64,000 nt of DNA from Aporrectodea caliginosa. Its lineage: Eukaryota > Annelida > Clitellata > Crassiclitellata > Lumbricidae. Within the stretch, counting starts at the first letter, position 1; each line of letters starts with the position of its first letter. The stretch spans positions 434,001 to 498,000 of the forward strand of contig JACEVL010000056.1 of the NCBI GenBank assembly GCA_020284085.1, read 5' to 3'. Made by a program: the position numbers and the translations under genes. The notes beneath the pieces were generated by a model, which was not told the DNA's origin, did not search any database, and saw only the letters and a program-made list of their open reading frames with translations. Below are positions 22,795 through 34,071 of this stretch, in pieces.

Positions 22795-23220
22795 TAGAGA
22801 ATTAGAATTCAAGAACAGAGTTCAACAGTTATGAAACAGAATATAAAAATGGATGCCTACTTTGTTATCTGCGAGTGACTTTAAAGTGACGGATAAATCA
22901 TGCTAAAGTCCTATGTAGGGATGGAGAAGAGAAGAAGAAGGGCAAGGCAGAGAGAAATTGATTTGATACCGCCATTTTGCACGACAGAGTTACGGGTTAG
23001 ACTCTGGATTTGCTAAGTTAACGAGAATGCCATCAAACTTTACCAGATGATACCTCGCAGCGAAAGTGGTCAAACGCACCTACATCTGACTTCTTGAAAC
23101 GATGATCCGATTTCTTACACACTTTTTAATCTATAAAAATGTAATGGAAAGTTTCCGATCTCGCCATTTTGACACATATCCCGGAAGTCACGCCCGCAGA
23201 TCTCGAACAGGATGCACAAT
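22795..23220 (-). other. 5' flank block of G4, inverted copy of the G9 upstream region
   Basis: GAGTTACGGGTTAGACTC, ATGATACCTCGCAGCGAAAGT and GATCTCGCCATTTTGACACATAT match, inverted, 61330-61500 and 62120-62260 upstream of G9. Near 23000-23025 this copy is the uninterrupted site where the right-hand copy carries the hAT element 61539-62104. Confidence 0.6.
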
Positions 23221-24556
23221 TCCACGTCGTATTTTATAGCGCATTTCTTAAAGTTCATTTAATTATTCATTCATTCTTTCTGAGAATTTATACACCGCCT
23301 GTTCAAGATTATCTACTCAGAGGCGCTTTCTGCGCTAACCTTTTATGATGTTAAGTGTGCTTAGAAATGAAAATTAATTTTCATAAATTAGCGAAACAAT
23401 GCACCGTTAGCTCAGAGTCACCAGTGGCGGGCCCACGTACAAACGTGGACCCCACCAACGGATTCCCGTCGACAACCGAAGATGGTATGGTTAGATTCGT
23501 CCTCAAAATAGTGTTGCTGGTATTCCATATAGCATAGGGCCTACATAAATAATCGGAAGACCAGATAGAAAAATTGCCTTACAAAGGAGTAGATCTCGAT
23601 GATTGGAAAGATGACTAGTGTAGCCCTTAATGTTAATTAATTGCCTTTTTGCTGCGTCCGTAATGGCAGAGTAGAACATTATATTACTCTAAGTAAGGTT
23701 ATAAGAAACACTAGGCATCCTTGTAGAAAAGTCTTGTATTGTGTTAATTAGAAATACAATCAATTGACATACAATTCAAAATAAATACCTATCTACCTAT
23801 GAGTGGCATTATTATTAAATAATAGGCCTATAATTATGTTTTATGAGCTTATCTGATCCTTCAGACAACTTCAATCTCGCTTCGATGACACCGCAGTAGA
23901 GTCCGTAGAAACTGGTTTCACTGAAGGAATGGATTTCGTCGAAAGGTATGTATTTCGGCGAAGAAGAGTCCTCTTCTGAAGAGATGCGACGAAGACATGT
24001 AGTCGTAACGATGCTTCGTCTTCCAACCAATTATACAAAGTCGAAGTAGTTGTTGAAAAGGATCGTCCCAAACAACAGACAAACCGGAATTAGATAAATC
24101 CGTATCGTTTGCTTTGAAGTTGCTGTGCGAAGACTAATCAATCCTTCGTAAACATCCGCAGTTCAAATCATCCACACGCAGAAACGACGACAACTCAACC
24201 GTTCTACGCTTTCAAGTCGACTTATCGAAAGGATCACTCGTTGGCCCTTTTATGCTCAACGGCTACTCCTAAATCCGATTAAAAGTCCGCCACAAAGATG
24301 CTATCATCTATTACAAGATGCATAGTCATCTAGAACCTCGAAACTGACGATTCATTCACCGAAAACGTCCTTCCAATCGCAGGAACGTCCCCAATCGTCC
24401 AATTCGCTTTAACTCTGAATTTCAAGTCCTTTCTTCACGCATTTCTATTCGTTCCTTCCTTACGTCGTCACGGTAACGCTTGGATAGATCGTATTACGTC
24501 ATGTAGCCGTTAACGCTGGTTTAACGGTTCGCTTGGCAGTTAATTGGAGTCTAGGC
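23221..24556. other. Intergenic stretch, no supported gene
   Basis: A LINE-type tail (TTCATTCATTC...CAGAGGCGC) lies near 23263-23320 in reverse. From about 23870 to 24540 the sequence is richer in CpG (many TCG and ACG) than its surroundings, suggesting a younger insertion, but ends and coding content are not identifiable. Confidence 0.3.
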
Positions 24557-26148
24557 TAGGCTGACCAGATATTGGAAACTAAAAACCGGGACACTTTAAT
24601 CGCAAAATAAATTTGTGATGTTGTCAATAATTAATATAATATAACTTGCACAAATATCTATTTTATGCTTATTATATTGGTATAAGACTATAAGACTAAA
24701 TGAAAGGTTTTATTCAAATCATGCTTTTAAATTTAAAATTAAATTCTAAATTTAGTCAAATCAGTTACTCAAATTTGGCACCTGAATGTATATAATTATA
24801 TGCTTCTTAAAAGATATTGCAGAATGCAGTACTACCATATCAGTCGCACTTAGGGTTGCCACCTCCTAAGGATACGAATCCGGGAGATTCAAGAAATAAA
24901 TTTTTTGGAAGAATAGCCTGCATTATCTTGTTACCGCAATCTGGACAAATATAGTATAGCCGTGGTGGTGTTTAACGCTATGGTAAGTTAGACTTGCTTC
25001 AGCAGCTGTTATGAGATCGTCTTCTTTGGTATTTTGTTGTCTAAAAAAGCTCGTCACGATTGTATTCTACTTCATCTGCTTCACATTATTAGAGTGTTTA
25101 TCCGATGTGCTGTATTACCGATCTGCGTCCCTCGTATTTTACGGATAATGTTTGCTGGTAAATTTTGCACTCTGCTTCCAACTCGTTCTTCTTACCCAAC
25201 CGGCCAATCCTTAAAATCGTATTCTTTGAGCCACTCATCGTTGAATGAACAGTAGGCCTAATAGGGCCTACTTCTTTTTCTTCTTAACTACACATTTTTC
25301 TGGATTAGACTCATCTGGACTCAGAATTTGAATTCGCCATTGCGATTTGCGACGCTATTTTGCTTATTACGATAACAACGGGCTAATATAACCGTTTACG
25401 GCCAACTTGTCGCGCAATCATAAACATACATTATTTTCTCACTTGAAACTGTCCGCAGAAAGTTAGAACAATGCATAGATATATAATTATTGAATTTGAA
25501 AAGTGACCGCTGAAAGTTAAAAAATACAATCTCGATCAGACATTCAGGGAATAAGACTTTCGGCATTCCGGGATATTTCAAAGTTTTCCAAATTAATTCC
25601 GGGAGACGGGAGATCATATCGAAATACGGGAGACTCCCGCCCATTCCGGGAGAGGTGGCAACCCTAGTCGCACTGCTGGACAAGAATGAAAACTCGGCCT
25701 CCAGATCGTCGTTAAAAGAACATTTTCGTTTTGACATTTTATAATCTTATTTCAGTAATTTAGTTTCAAATTGTAGGATTTAGATTTTAAATTAAAAATT
25801 ATTATTTATGAAAATGTGTTTTATCAGAATTTTATCACTACGGCAATATGACGTTTAGAACCGGAAGAGGTATTATGCATGGTAATAAATAAAAGTGAAA
25901 TTAAAAATGAATTTACTCGCCAGATGCCAGTAGTAAAATCAAGGAGACGTTGATAAAGTAAGTATGTATAACCTTTATTTGATCACATGACAAACGCACA
26001 TGAAATACATCATATATAAGATCAAAAAGTCAGGTCAGTTTTTAAAAACCGGGACATATTTAGAGTTTGGCCTACCTTTCCCGGCAGCCGGGACAGCTAG
26101 CAGAAAATCGGGACTGTCCCGGGAAAACCGGGACGTCTGGTCAGCCTA
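24557..26148. mobile_element. hAT-like non-autonomous element, outer (TAGGCTGACCAGA ends)
   Basis: TAGGCTGACCAGA at 24557 and its complement TCTGGTCAGCCTA ending at 26148 are terminal inverted repeats. They are flanked by the exact 8-bp duplication GTCTAGGC (24549-24556 and 26149-26156), the hAT hallmark. CCGGGAC motifs lie just inside both ends. It is interrupted by a second element at 24851-25666; without that the element is about 768 bp. No transposase frame. Confidence 0.85.
24851..25666. mobile_element. hAT-like non-autonomous element nested in the outer one (816 bp)
   Basis: The ends TAGGGTTGCCACCTC (24851) and GAGGTGGCAACCCTA (to 25666) are inverted repeats. They are flanked by the exact 8-bp duplication GTCGCACT (24843-24850, 25667-25674). 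CCGGGAGA occurs subterminally at both sides. It inserted after the outer element was in place. Confidence 0.9.
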
Positions 26149-26296
26149 GTCTAGGCCTATGTATTATATCAAGCCACCCATGAATTAACTAATGCCACTG
26201 GTAATTGACTATCTTATCCTAACCTTATAAATTAATTAATTAGTTAAGTAAACTAACAATAGATTTGATAAGTTATATTTCGCTACAACTAGTCAT

Positions 26297-27219
26297 CAGT
26301 GTTATTTCTATTAACTGTAGCTGTAACTGAAATAGCAAAATAACTGAAAAATGTCTTGCAGTTAACTGTAACTGTAACTGAAACTGAAAAATAATGAATA
26401 ACTGAAACTGTAATAGTAACTGAAAAACAAAAACTGTATAACTGAAAAATAACAAAAGTTAACTGAAAAATAAAACATGAGTGTTTTTCTTTACTTTTTG
26501 AATGGTAATCCCACTCTAGTCTACAGTCAGTTTTCTATACTCATTTCACTTCTGGTTTCTTTTCAGTTTTCTATGCTAGTTTCACTTCGGTTCTTTTTCA
26601 GTTTTCAATGCTATTTTCACTTCTGGTACCTTTTCAGTTTTCTACGTTCGTTTCACTTCCGGTTCCTTTTCCTTTCGTTGTGTTGTCGTTGGCGCTAAAC
26701 CGTAAATTCGTAAAACAATCCACGACTACAAGAATACTATTTAAGCCAAGTAATGGTCGAAAAGTAAAAAGTGGTGTGTGGGAACTTTTTTTTACGAAGC
26801 CGTAGACGACAAAAGTCGATGTTGTGTTCACACCGTTGCTGGCAAGGACGTTGAAAACCACGAGTGTGGTACGCTAATTGTCGGAACAGAGCAAGTGTTA
26901 ATCTGGAACGTCGTGTTTTCCTTAAAGTAAACCGACAATACGTTAACTCGCATTGATTTGCTGCGTAAATATTTCTGGTAACTGTTCAGAATACTTGTGG
27001 TCAGTGTGTCATTAGTCATGACTTGTGAAAAAAATAACTGATGCTATAACTGAAAAATAAAGGGAAATAACTGAAACTGTAACTGAAAAATAAAAAAAAT
27101 AACTGAAAACTGAAAAATCTGATTTCAGTTAACTTTAACTATAACTTTAACTGAAAAATCATAAATTCGATAACTTTAACTGTAACTATAACTGAAAAAC
27201 CATAACTGAAATAACACTG
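26297..27219 (+). mobile_element. 923-bp hAT-like element, copy 1
   Basis: The ends CAGTGTTATTTC (26297) and GAAATAACACTG (to 27219) are flanked by CTAGTCAT (26289-26296) and CTAGTTAT (27220-27227), an 8-bp duplication with one difference. Both subterminal zones are packed with AACTGTAACTGAAA-type repeats. The interior matches copy 2 (38839-39761) in inverted orientation. The equivalent of the copy-2 open frame is here on the plus strand, broken by small indels. Confidence 0.9.
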
Positions 27220-27227
27220 CTAGTTAT

Positions 27228-27662
27228 ACATTATTTTCTGGTTCATGGATAGTCTGCTATAGAAAACTAAATAACTGACTTTTTTGTTTAATCAAAATCT
27301 GTTCAATTGATACGTGGCCATATATCTTTTGAAAATGAGGTTGTATTGTAAATCTGTTAAAATTCTCAATTTTAATATATATGAATAACCGAAATTGTCT
27401 GCAAAATAATAACCCCTGTGGGGAAGTTCCATTGTAAAAAGATTTGGATCTAGTTAGTGTGAAGTGTCAATGTCAGCCTTTGAATATAGGCCTAAGAAAT
27501 TAAAGACTAAATAAATTCAACTGAGAGTGGACTATTCTTCGAAAGAACAGCGTCAAAGAACAGTGCAACAATAATAGTTCAAAACCTGTGTGTTTCGGTG
27601 CAAGACTTGGTTCATCTTGACAGTTACCAGGAAAATAATGTGTATGTCTAAACCAGCCCAAC
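27228..27662. other. Intergenic, nothing recognised
   Basis: AT-rich; no gene or repeat end recognised between the hAT copy and the candidate LTR. Confidence 0.3.
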
Positions 27663-28470
27663 TGTTATACCTTCCCTACTGTTGAGAACCTCTAGGTATG
27701 GGGTGCCACTGTTGTAATAATCTGTATTTTTACACTGTTTAATTATTGACATCGAGAGAACTGCAAGGATGACGATTTGGGCCCGCGCACCATGGCAATT
27801 GCACTAGGTAACCTGCGAAATTGACATCGTATGGAGCGCCGTTGGTTCAATACGGACCGATGTCGTTTTTGGGATTTTGTCCTCTGAAATGTACGGGCTT
27901 AATTGGCAAATTAGCACCCATGAGAGTACGGTTTTGGGTCGCCTGGGTTAGGAATGCATTAGATAATACATGGGTGTCATTTCCAAACAGCATCCTATGA
28001 GAAAAAGGACGACCTAAAGGGCAAAGTGACATCTCATGGGGAATTCGGGCTATATAAGGCGGAGGTTGGCCATGAAAGAGGATCAGTTGGGGAAGCAGTC
28101 TGGAGATTCGGCCTCGAGCAAAGCATCGGCCTAGTCTCGACAGAGAAGAGGACCTGCCGTCGACCTACGGACCAGCCATCCGAGACGCTGTCGCTTGAGG
28201 GCTTGCTCGACGATAGGACGGGGAAAGCAGCCAAACAGTTCTCTCGATCCCTGTAGATATGACATTGTCGATCGTCTGTTGGTGAAGAACAATAAAGCGG
28301 TGTTCTACGTGTGTGCGTGTGTTGCTGGTGACCAATTCAAACCTCTCGATATACCACGAGAGTCGGACCGAGGACAACCTTTGTCGAGATCTGGGGTTCC
28401 GGGCATCCTGGTAGATCTTTGAACCACTCGACAAAGAGGAGGAACTAAGAAGACCCCCGATTTCGCGACA
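27663..28470 (+). mobile_element. Candidate solo LTR (808 bp)
   Basis: The segment begins TGTTATACC and ends GCGACA (TG...CA). It has a TATA box in GGCTATATAAGGCGG near 28049 and, about 240 bases later, an AATAAAGC polyadenylation signal (28290-28297) followed by GT-rich TGTGTGCGTGTGTTG. Composition is more GC-rich than the flanks. The flanking pentamers CCAAC and CTACC do not match well, and no internal retroelement genes adjoin, so the call is tentative. Small open frames inside are not supported as genes. Confidence 0.4.
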
Positions 28471-28589
28471 CTACCAATCTTTCCTTGATATTCATTTGCC
28501 AAAGTAACCTCACATACATACTTAGGCTACTAAATTCCTAGTCATACCGAGTTGATAGCGATATAAAATTAAGGATGCGACATGCATTG

Positions 28590-29120
28590 AAATTTTGGTA
28601 ATCTATCGTTTTAGTGTTCTGAATTATTCGCCCATTGTAGCATTATTATTTTTCATCAATCCCACGTCTACTGTGGCAAGAATCCTTTTCATCAATCCAG
28701 TTTCTATTTAGGAAAGAATTCCTTTAGTCAGTCCAGCTTCTTCTTAAGCAACAACTATTTCTCATCAATCCAACTTCTATTTAGACAATTATTTGGTAAA
28801 CGTGCAGCTTTGCGTCGTAAAATATTCGACCATTGTAGCATGGCATAATTATTTTTCATCAATAAGCCTACAACTTCTACTTTAGCATGCATCCTTTTAA
28901 TTCATTGAGGCGAGAATTAGTTTCAATGCAGCATCTATTTAAGCAGAAACCTTCATCAATCCCACTTCTATCTGAGCAAAAATTATTTTCATAAAACCCA
29001 CATCTAGGCTATTTTGAAAAAATTCTTCAAGTCAATAAAATTTGTATTCGACTAACGCTAAAACCCATACACTGGCGAATCATTTAGAATGCTAAAACGA
29101 TAGATTACCACAAATTTTAA
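28590..29120 (-). mobile_element. Palindromic-ended element with ~37-bp motif array
   Basis: The left end (AATTTTGGTAATCTATCGTT) and right end (AACGATAGATTACCACAAATTTT) are inverted repeats over about 45 bases with several mismatches. The interior is a reverse-oriented array of TTTTCATCAATCCAGCTTCTAT-type units. Same family as 15181-15540. Confidence 0.65.
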
Positions 29121-29930
29121 TATGAATGGGGAAGATATTTATGGAGTTTACACGTAAGTAGGCCTAGCCCAGATATTGACGAAATAAAGTAAACGAACGA
29201 CCGACATGCAAACGACACAGTATCAAATGCGTTCCGTTGGTTGCGAGACTTTTGACTCTACTGATAATAATTTACCAAGACATTCTACAGAAAGCAATTG
29301 AAAATTATCAAAACTGATTGATAATTGACGATTAACACGAATTAATTTTAAAAAGTACATTTTGGAACCTTACCTAGTAGCACAATGAAAGAAATACGAT
29401 GGTGACTCCACTTACGTCTCGAAATTGGTTAATTTTAATTAATTCGCCAGATGCCACCGGTGACGCTCTGCGTGCGGCTTTATCGAATACGCGTACAATT
29501 AACGTATAATGCCCATACGTTTTAAGTTTTTGGAAAAGAGCCTGATTTAAGCGTGGGCTACACGGGCGATAGCCCAGGGGCCCCACCACTTAAGGGCCCC
29601 AACCAGTTGCATTTTTCTGCTTCCCTTCACTGTATGTCTTCGGACTAGGGCAGAGATTCTAAGAGTGACTAGTGACTAGATCTGAGTGGTAAGCTTCCAA
29701 ATGACCATATTGTAATAATCATAAATTTTTGAGGTATGGGGGTTGTCCCTATTGGAGAGTACACATCGGCAAAGGCAAAAATATGCTGCAAAAGGGCCCA
29801 CCCATATTGGGCACCAATGGGATGGGCTTCCACCACCCTAAATACGGCTCTGATTTGGAAGTGCTATTACAGGTAATATAGGCTTACCACTCCCTCTGAC
29901 ATGATATTGTGACGGTCGAGGGTTGCTCCC
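29121..29930. other. Intergenic, no supported gene
   Basis: A patch at 29560-29600 (GGGCGATAGCCCAGGGGCCCC) and GGGCCCACCC near 29795 resemble sequence inside other DNA transposons, but no element ends could be set. Confidence 0.3.
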
Positions 29931-29939
29931 TGCTCTTGC

Positions 29940-30256
29940 CTCCCCCTCTGCTCAGCCTCCCCTTTGCTCAACCTGCTCAGCCTCCCCTCTGCTCAGGTCT
30001 TGCTCAGCCTCCCCTCTGCTCAGGTCTTGCTCAGCCCTCCCCTCTGCTCAGGTCTTGCTCAGCCTCCCCCTCTGCTCAGTCTTTGCTCAGCCTCCCCCTC
30101 TGCTCAGCCTCCCCCTCTGCTCAGTCTCCCCCTATGCTCAGGTCTTGCTCAGCCTTTGCTCAGCCTCCCTCTGCTCAGGTCTTGCTCAGCCTCCCCCTCT
30201 GCTCAGTCTTTGCTCAGCCTCCCCCCTCTGCTCAGGTCTTGCTCAGCCTCCACCGT
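29940..30256 (+). repeat. Minisatellite, ~27-bp CTCAGCCTCCCCTCTG unit
   Basis: About ten to twelve units of CTCAGCCTCCCCTCTG alternating with CTCAGGTCTTG, some shortened. The strand is purine-poor, and all three frames stay open because the unit lacks stops. Confidence 0.9.
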
Positions 30257-31004
30257 AGCCAGGCGAAATTTTTTTCCAATGACGTTTTTTTTAGACATTG
30301 GAACTCCGAGATGACCTTTCTTTAGACAGTTTTTTTAGATGACCTTTTCACACATTTTAAGAGTCTGCGGTTGATTCATTGGGAAACCATTTTTTGAGGT
30401 CAACTTCTCCCGACCCCCTCCCCAACTGTCAAACTTTTCCAAACCCCTCACCCCTATTTTGTTGACATAATTAATGGACGACCCCTAATTATAATCGTAG
30501 TCGTAATCGCAATCGCATAGGCTCTACTCTGAAGCAAAGGGCAAAGCTCCAGTTTATAAGTTTATAATTGAAGTCACACCTTTTCCCATCTTATAGGCCT
30601 AATAATTTATTTGAAGACACACCTTTTCCCATCTGACTGATAGCTGCCTACACAGCGCCTCTGAGAGGCACTTAAGACGCGCTATACAAATGTTCTGTTA
30701 GGCTACATTACATTCAAGATATCACCATGATATGAGCCTGGGCTGCTTAAGGGTAGGCTAAATAATTATATGACTTAACATTAATAAGTTCCACACTTGT
30801 TTCTCGTCCTACGTTCTGGTCTTAATATCCCATATATTTTTAAACATTGCAACGAATGTCTGAAAATCTGTCGAAGTCATGCTGTGTTTCAAATAGGCCT
30901 ACTCGCATACTTATTTCAATATGAAATCGCTGCGGAAGTTTAGTGCAATGTAAACTTTTGATTTACAACTGTACGAATGCGTCTAGAGTGAATCTGTCAT
31001 CTGA
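30257..31004. other. ZNF upstream flank with LINE tail
   Basis: A LINE-type tail (GCGCCTCTGAGAGGCACTTAAGACGCGC) lies at 30655-30682. From about 30775 on, the sequence matches inverted 16020-16150 and direct 57950-58050, so it is part of the duplicated upstream flank. TTAATAAGTTCC at 30781-30792 is the empty site for the TAGGGCCTA insertion at 16128-16136. Confidence 0.4.
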
Positions 31005-31111
31005 CTCACCTCTTATAATACGATATAAACTTCATGGTTACAGTCATAACGATTAACGAGCACAAGGATTGATGACGTCACTATTTTCAACGACTTAGAC
31101 TAGTCCACATG
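31005..31111 (+). promoter_or_regulatory. Candidate promoter block upstream of G5 (TATA-like, CRE)
   Basis: CTCTTATAATACGATATAAAC (31011-31031) is followed by a perfect CRE palindrome TGACGTCA at 31073-31080. The same arrangement is at 42387-42480 and 58055-58146. It is followed directly by a plausible splice donor (ATG/GTAAGT at 31111/31112). Conservation among copies is seen; promoter function is inference. Confidence 0.4.
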
Positions 31112-31204
31112 GTAAGTTTTGAAATCTACTGTTTAATAATTTATTTATTTTTATCGTAGATAGTTACTAATTTGCTGCATTTTTCAATTGCTTTTCCTTT
31201 TCAG
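31112..31204 (+). other. Candidate 93-base leader intron
   Basis: GTAAGT at 31112 and the pyrimidine-rich acceptor CTTTTCCTTTTCAG ending at 31204. The paralogous block at 58147-58239 also has GTAACG...CTCTTTCAG with exactly 93 bases between. Confidence 0.4.
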
Positions 31205-32589
31205 TAGAACGTTCACTGATTCAAATTATCATCGTAAAGTCTCAAGGGTCGCAATTAATATTGTGGCGTTTGCATGTCCGTCTTTCATTTAGTTCGTAAA
31301 TATAATATGTAGGCCTGGGGTGCTTAAGAGTAAACCAAAATAAATCCCCCTAGATAGTTTTTGTATTGAGCATCTATCAATGGCGTCATTTTGCCGTACA
31401 CTGTGGTGGTGACAAATTTCCTCCCGTTCCCCCTGCCCTTACCATCTCCCTCTCCTTTACGTCCCCATCTTTTTAATGCTTTATTCGCCACTTTGCAGTC
31501 GACCTCAGATAACAAAATAAACTCACATGTTTACATTGTGTTTCACAACTGTTGATCTGTAGGCGACACTGAGACCACCACAGTAGAGCTAAACAGCCCC
31601 TTATGAATTATAGGCATGAGGCGAAACGTACTTCAATTCAAAATAGTGATAGTCTCCACCACTTTTGAAAGTAATGATGACCTATGATGCCTCTAAATGG
31701 CTTTGAATCTGGAATATATCTTGAATTTGTCATTTCCTTTAGTTTTCTATTTAATTAGTTTTAATTATAGAATGCAGTTAAAGTCAAATTACTTTCTTTT
31801 CCGTTTTTTTTCCATGTTATTTCCGGTTTTTTTATATAGAAAAACGACGTTTTCCAGTTTTTATTTTGTTTTTACAGTTTTTAATAACTATTTTTTTCAT
31901 ATGTTAATTGACCATCAACTTTCTAGACATGTCGTTTATTCACAAAGTTCTATTAGGTTTTGTCCGGTGGTGAAACGAATAAAACGTGTTAAAATTGAAG
32001 AAATCCTATATGATTCTTTTGTAGAATAAGATAACTGTGACTACATGCGCATTCGTTTGAATATAGTGTACAAGGACCATTTTAGATAGTCGAATAAAGG
32101 CTGTTAGTTCACGTTCAATGTGTTTGTTGTAATTGTCTTTGCAAATTGATATTACTTCTTAGGCGACTATACTGGCGGAATTTTTAATTCTGTCTACAAT
32201 AATAATTATGTTTTTTTTATATTATGACAATGATGCTTTACTATTTTTACGTTAATAATATGAATAAATTATTATAAATGCAAGATAAAACTAAATATAA
32301 TATTTTCGATTTCTACTGAATACTTAGAGAACTTCTAAAGGCAAACAAATGCAAAATAATATCAGTCCAGAGAAACTTATAAAAGTTGCAGTGTTTTGCG
32401 AAAAAATCGGTGCGCAGACAAAACGGCGCAGTACAAAATGGTGCAAAACTGATCTAAAGAACAATAGTTTATAGTAGCAAAAATATGTAGTAAATATATA
32501 CTATAAATAACTGAATAACTGAGAAACTTCATCAAGTCTTACAGTTCACAGAGTAAAGTCGTAGTTTACTTTGATAAATTATTTGATAT
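31205..32589 (+). other. Upstream flank of G5
   Basis: Homologous to the upstream flanks of G1, G2 and G8 (GCATTCGTTTGAATATAGTGTACAAGGA near 32047-32074; AGAGAAACTTATAAAAGTTGCAGTG near 32371-32395). Between about 31310 and 31690 it carries an inverted dispersed repeat shared with 14600-14900. No gene. Confidence 0.45.
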
Positions 32590-32920
32590 TGTCACTTTAA
32601 CATGGAAGCTGGATTGATGAAATAAATTGTTTCCCTAATCGGAAGTGGGATCGATGAAACATTCAGGTTTTCGCAAATAGAAGCTGGATGGATGAAATTA
32701 AGTTTTCGATTCAATAGAAGCTGGATTGTTGAAAATAATTGTTTCCGTTATTAGAAGCTGGATCCATGAGAATAACTCTGCTTAAATAAAAGTTCCATTG
32801 ATGAAAAATTATTCTTTCGTCAAATAGAAGTTGGATTGATAAAAGTAATTTTTTCAATTAAATGGAAGTTAGATTGATGAAAATATTTCTCGATGAAATG
32901 GAAGCTGGATTGATAATTAA
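32590..32920 (+). repeat. Array of ~37-bp GAAGCTGGATTGATGAAA motif
   Basis: About eight degenerate units (ATAGAAGCTGGATTGATGAAAATAATT type) in direct orientation, placed inside the G5 upstream flank. Confidence 0.7.
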
Positions 32921-33149
32921 CACGCACATAGGTATACTGCTTACTTACCAACGTCAAGTACGGCATTGAAGACATTAGAATAATTTGGCAAAGTAGACTA
33001 CGACTTTACCGTTCATAGTTCATACGTTGTCATTTCAATCGAGCGAGTCTATGGTAGAATTCAGCCTATCACGTCGGGCGGCACTTTTTGATCGCTAATA
33101 ATCAAACAATCACTAAACGGTTATCATAATCTTTGCACTGCGCCGTATT

Positions 33150-33600
33150 GTCTGCGCCGTTTTGTCTACGACACTTCGTCTACAGACACTTCGTCTAACG
33201 ACATTTCGTCTACAAGTGTATCTGTATCCATTACGGCTAATCAACAGACGCCGCTTTCTTATAGTTTCGCTAAAACGTGCTATATATTCTCAGGAATCCA
33301 GCTTCTAATTACTGAAAAGATTATTTTCACCAATCCAGCTTCTATTGAATGGAAACTTATTTTCATCCATGCATTCAGGTTGATTTCCAGCTTCTATTTA
33401 CGGGAAAAACTATTTCGATCAATCCAGCTTCTATTTCAGCACAGGAATATATTTATCAATCCCACTTCCATTTCGGGAAACAGTTTTTTTCATCAATCCA
33501 GCTTTCATTTTAAAGTGACAATATCAAATAACTTTGTAGACCAAATGTCGTTAGACGTCTGTAGACGTCTGTAGACGAATTGTCGTGACACCGTTTTGTC
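33150..33600 (-). repeat. Reverse motif array bordered by GTCTACGACATTTCGTC repeats
   Basis: TTTTCATCAATCCAGCTTCTAT units at 33290-33520, bordered on both sides by ACTTCGTCTA/GTAGACGA repeats. About 300 bases (33230-33560) are nearly identical to 57230-57560. Confidence 0.65.
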
Positions 33601-33639
33601 GGGGTACTTTGAATTGCGCCGTTCTGTCTGCGCCGTTTT

Positions 33640-33733
33640 GTCTGCGCCGTTATATCTGCGACGTTTTGTCCTGCGCCGTTATATCTGCGACGTTTTGTCC
33701 TGCGCCGTTATATCTGCGACGTTTTGTCCTGCG
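33640..33733 (+). repeat. 29-bp tandem repeat, 3 copies
   Basis: TGCGCCGTTATATCTGCGACGTTTTGTCC, three nearly exact units, flanked by partial TGCGCCGTTTTGTC units. It lies about 50 bases before the G5 start region. Confidence 0.85.
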
Positions 33734-33785
33734 CCGTTTTGTTTTGGCGCCGAAAAAATCATATCTGATGCACAAACTCGTAATC

Positions 33786-34071
33786 ATAACGTCGAAATGC
33801 ACTTCTTTCAAACATTCATTAGGATATTCCATCGTAAATGCAGCAAAAGAAAGGATAAAAAAAACTGCCACCATGGAACCATGTTAGAATTCATACTGGA
33901 GAGACATCTTACCAATGTCAAATATGTCAGAAACGCTTTTCCCAGTTATCAAGTCTAACAATTCATGCAAGAATTCATACTGGAGAAAAATCTTACCAAT
34001 GCCAGAAATGTCAAAAACGTTTTTCTCAATGTTCCAGTCTTAAATGTCATACAAGCATCCACACTGGAGAG
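33786..34071 (+). pseudogene. Damaged 5' part of zinc-finger gene G5
   Basis: The conserved leader (FKHSLGYSIVNAAKERI) is readable, but both family start codons are mutated (ATA ACG in place of ATG ATG at 33786-33791). An indel in the A-rich run near 33861-33868 puts the leader out of frame with the fingers. From 33859 the finger frame is open without an ATG and encodes two complete fingers (KRFSQLSSLTIHARIH and KRFSQCSSLKCHTSIH) before the ATG at 34072. Confidence 0.65.

Noticed and set aside
28590..29120. CRISPR-like array
   Set aside because: The repeated GAAGCTGGATTGATGAAA units are degenerate, spacer lengths vary, the ends are inverted repeats, and the setting is an animal genome without cas genes; a mobile element with internal repeats fits better.
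29909..30325. Three overlapping Leu/Pro/Ser-rich open frames
   Set aside because: All three frames of the ~27-bp minisatellite are open; no start context, motif or conservation.
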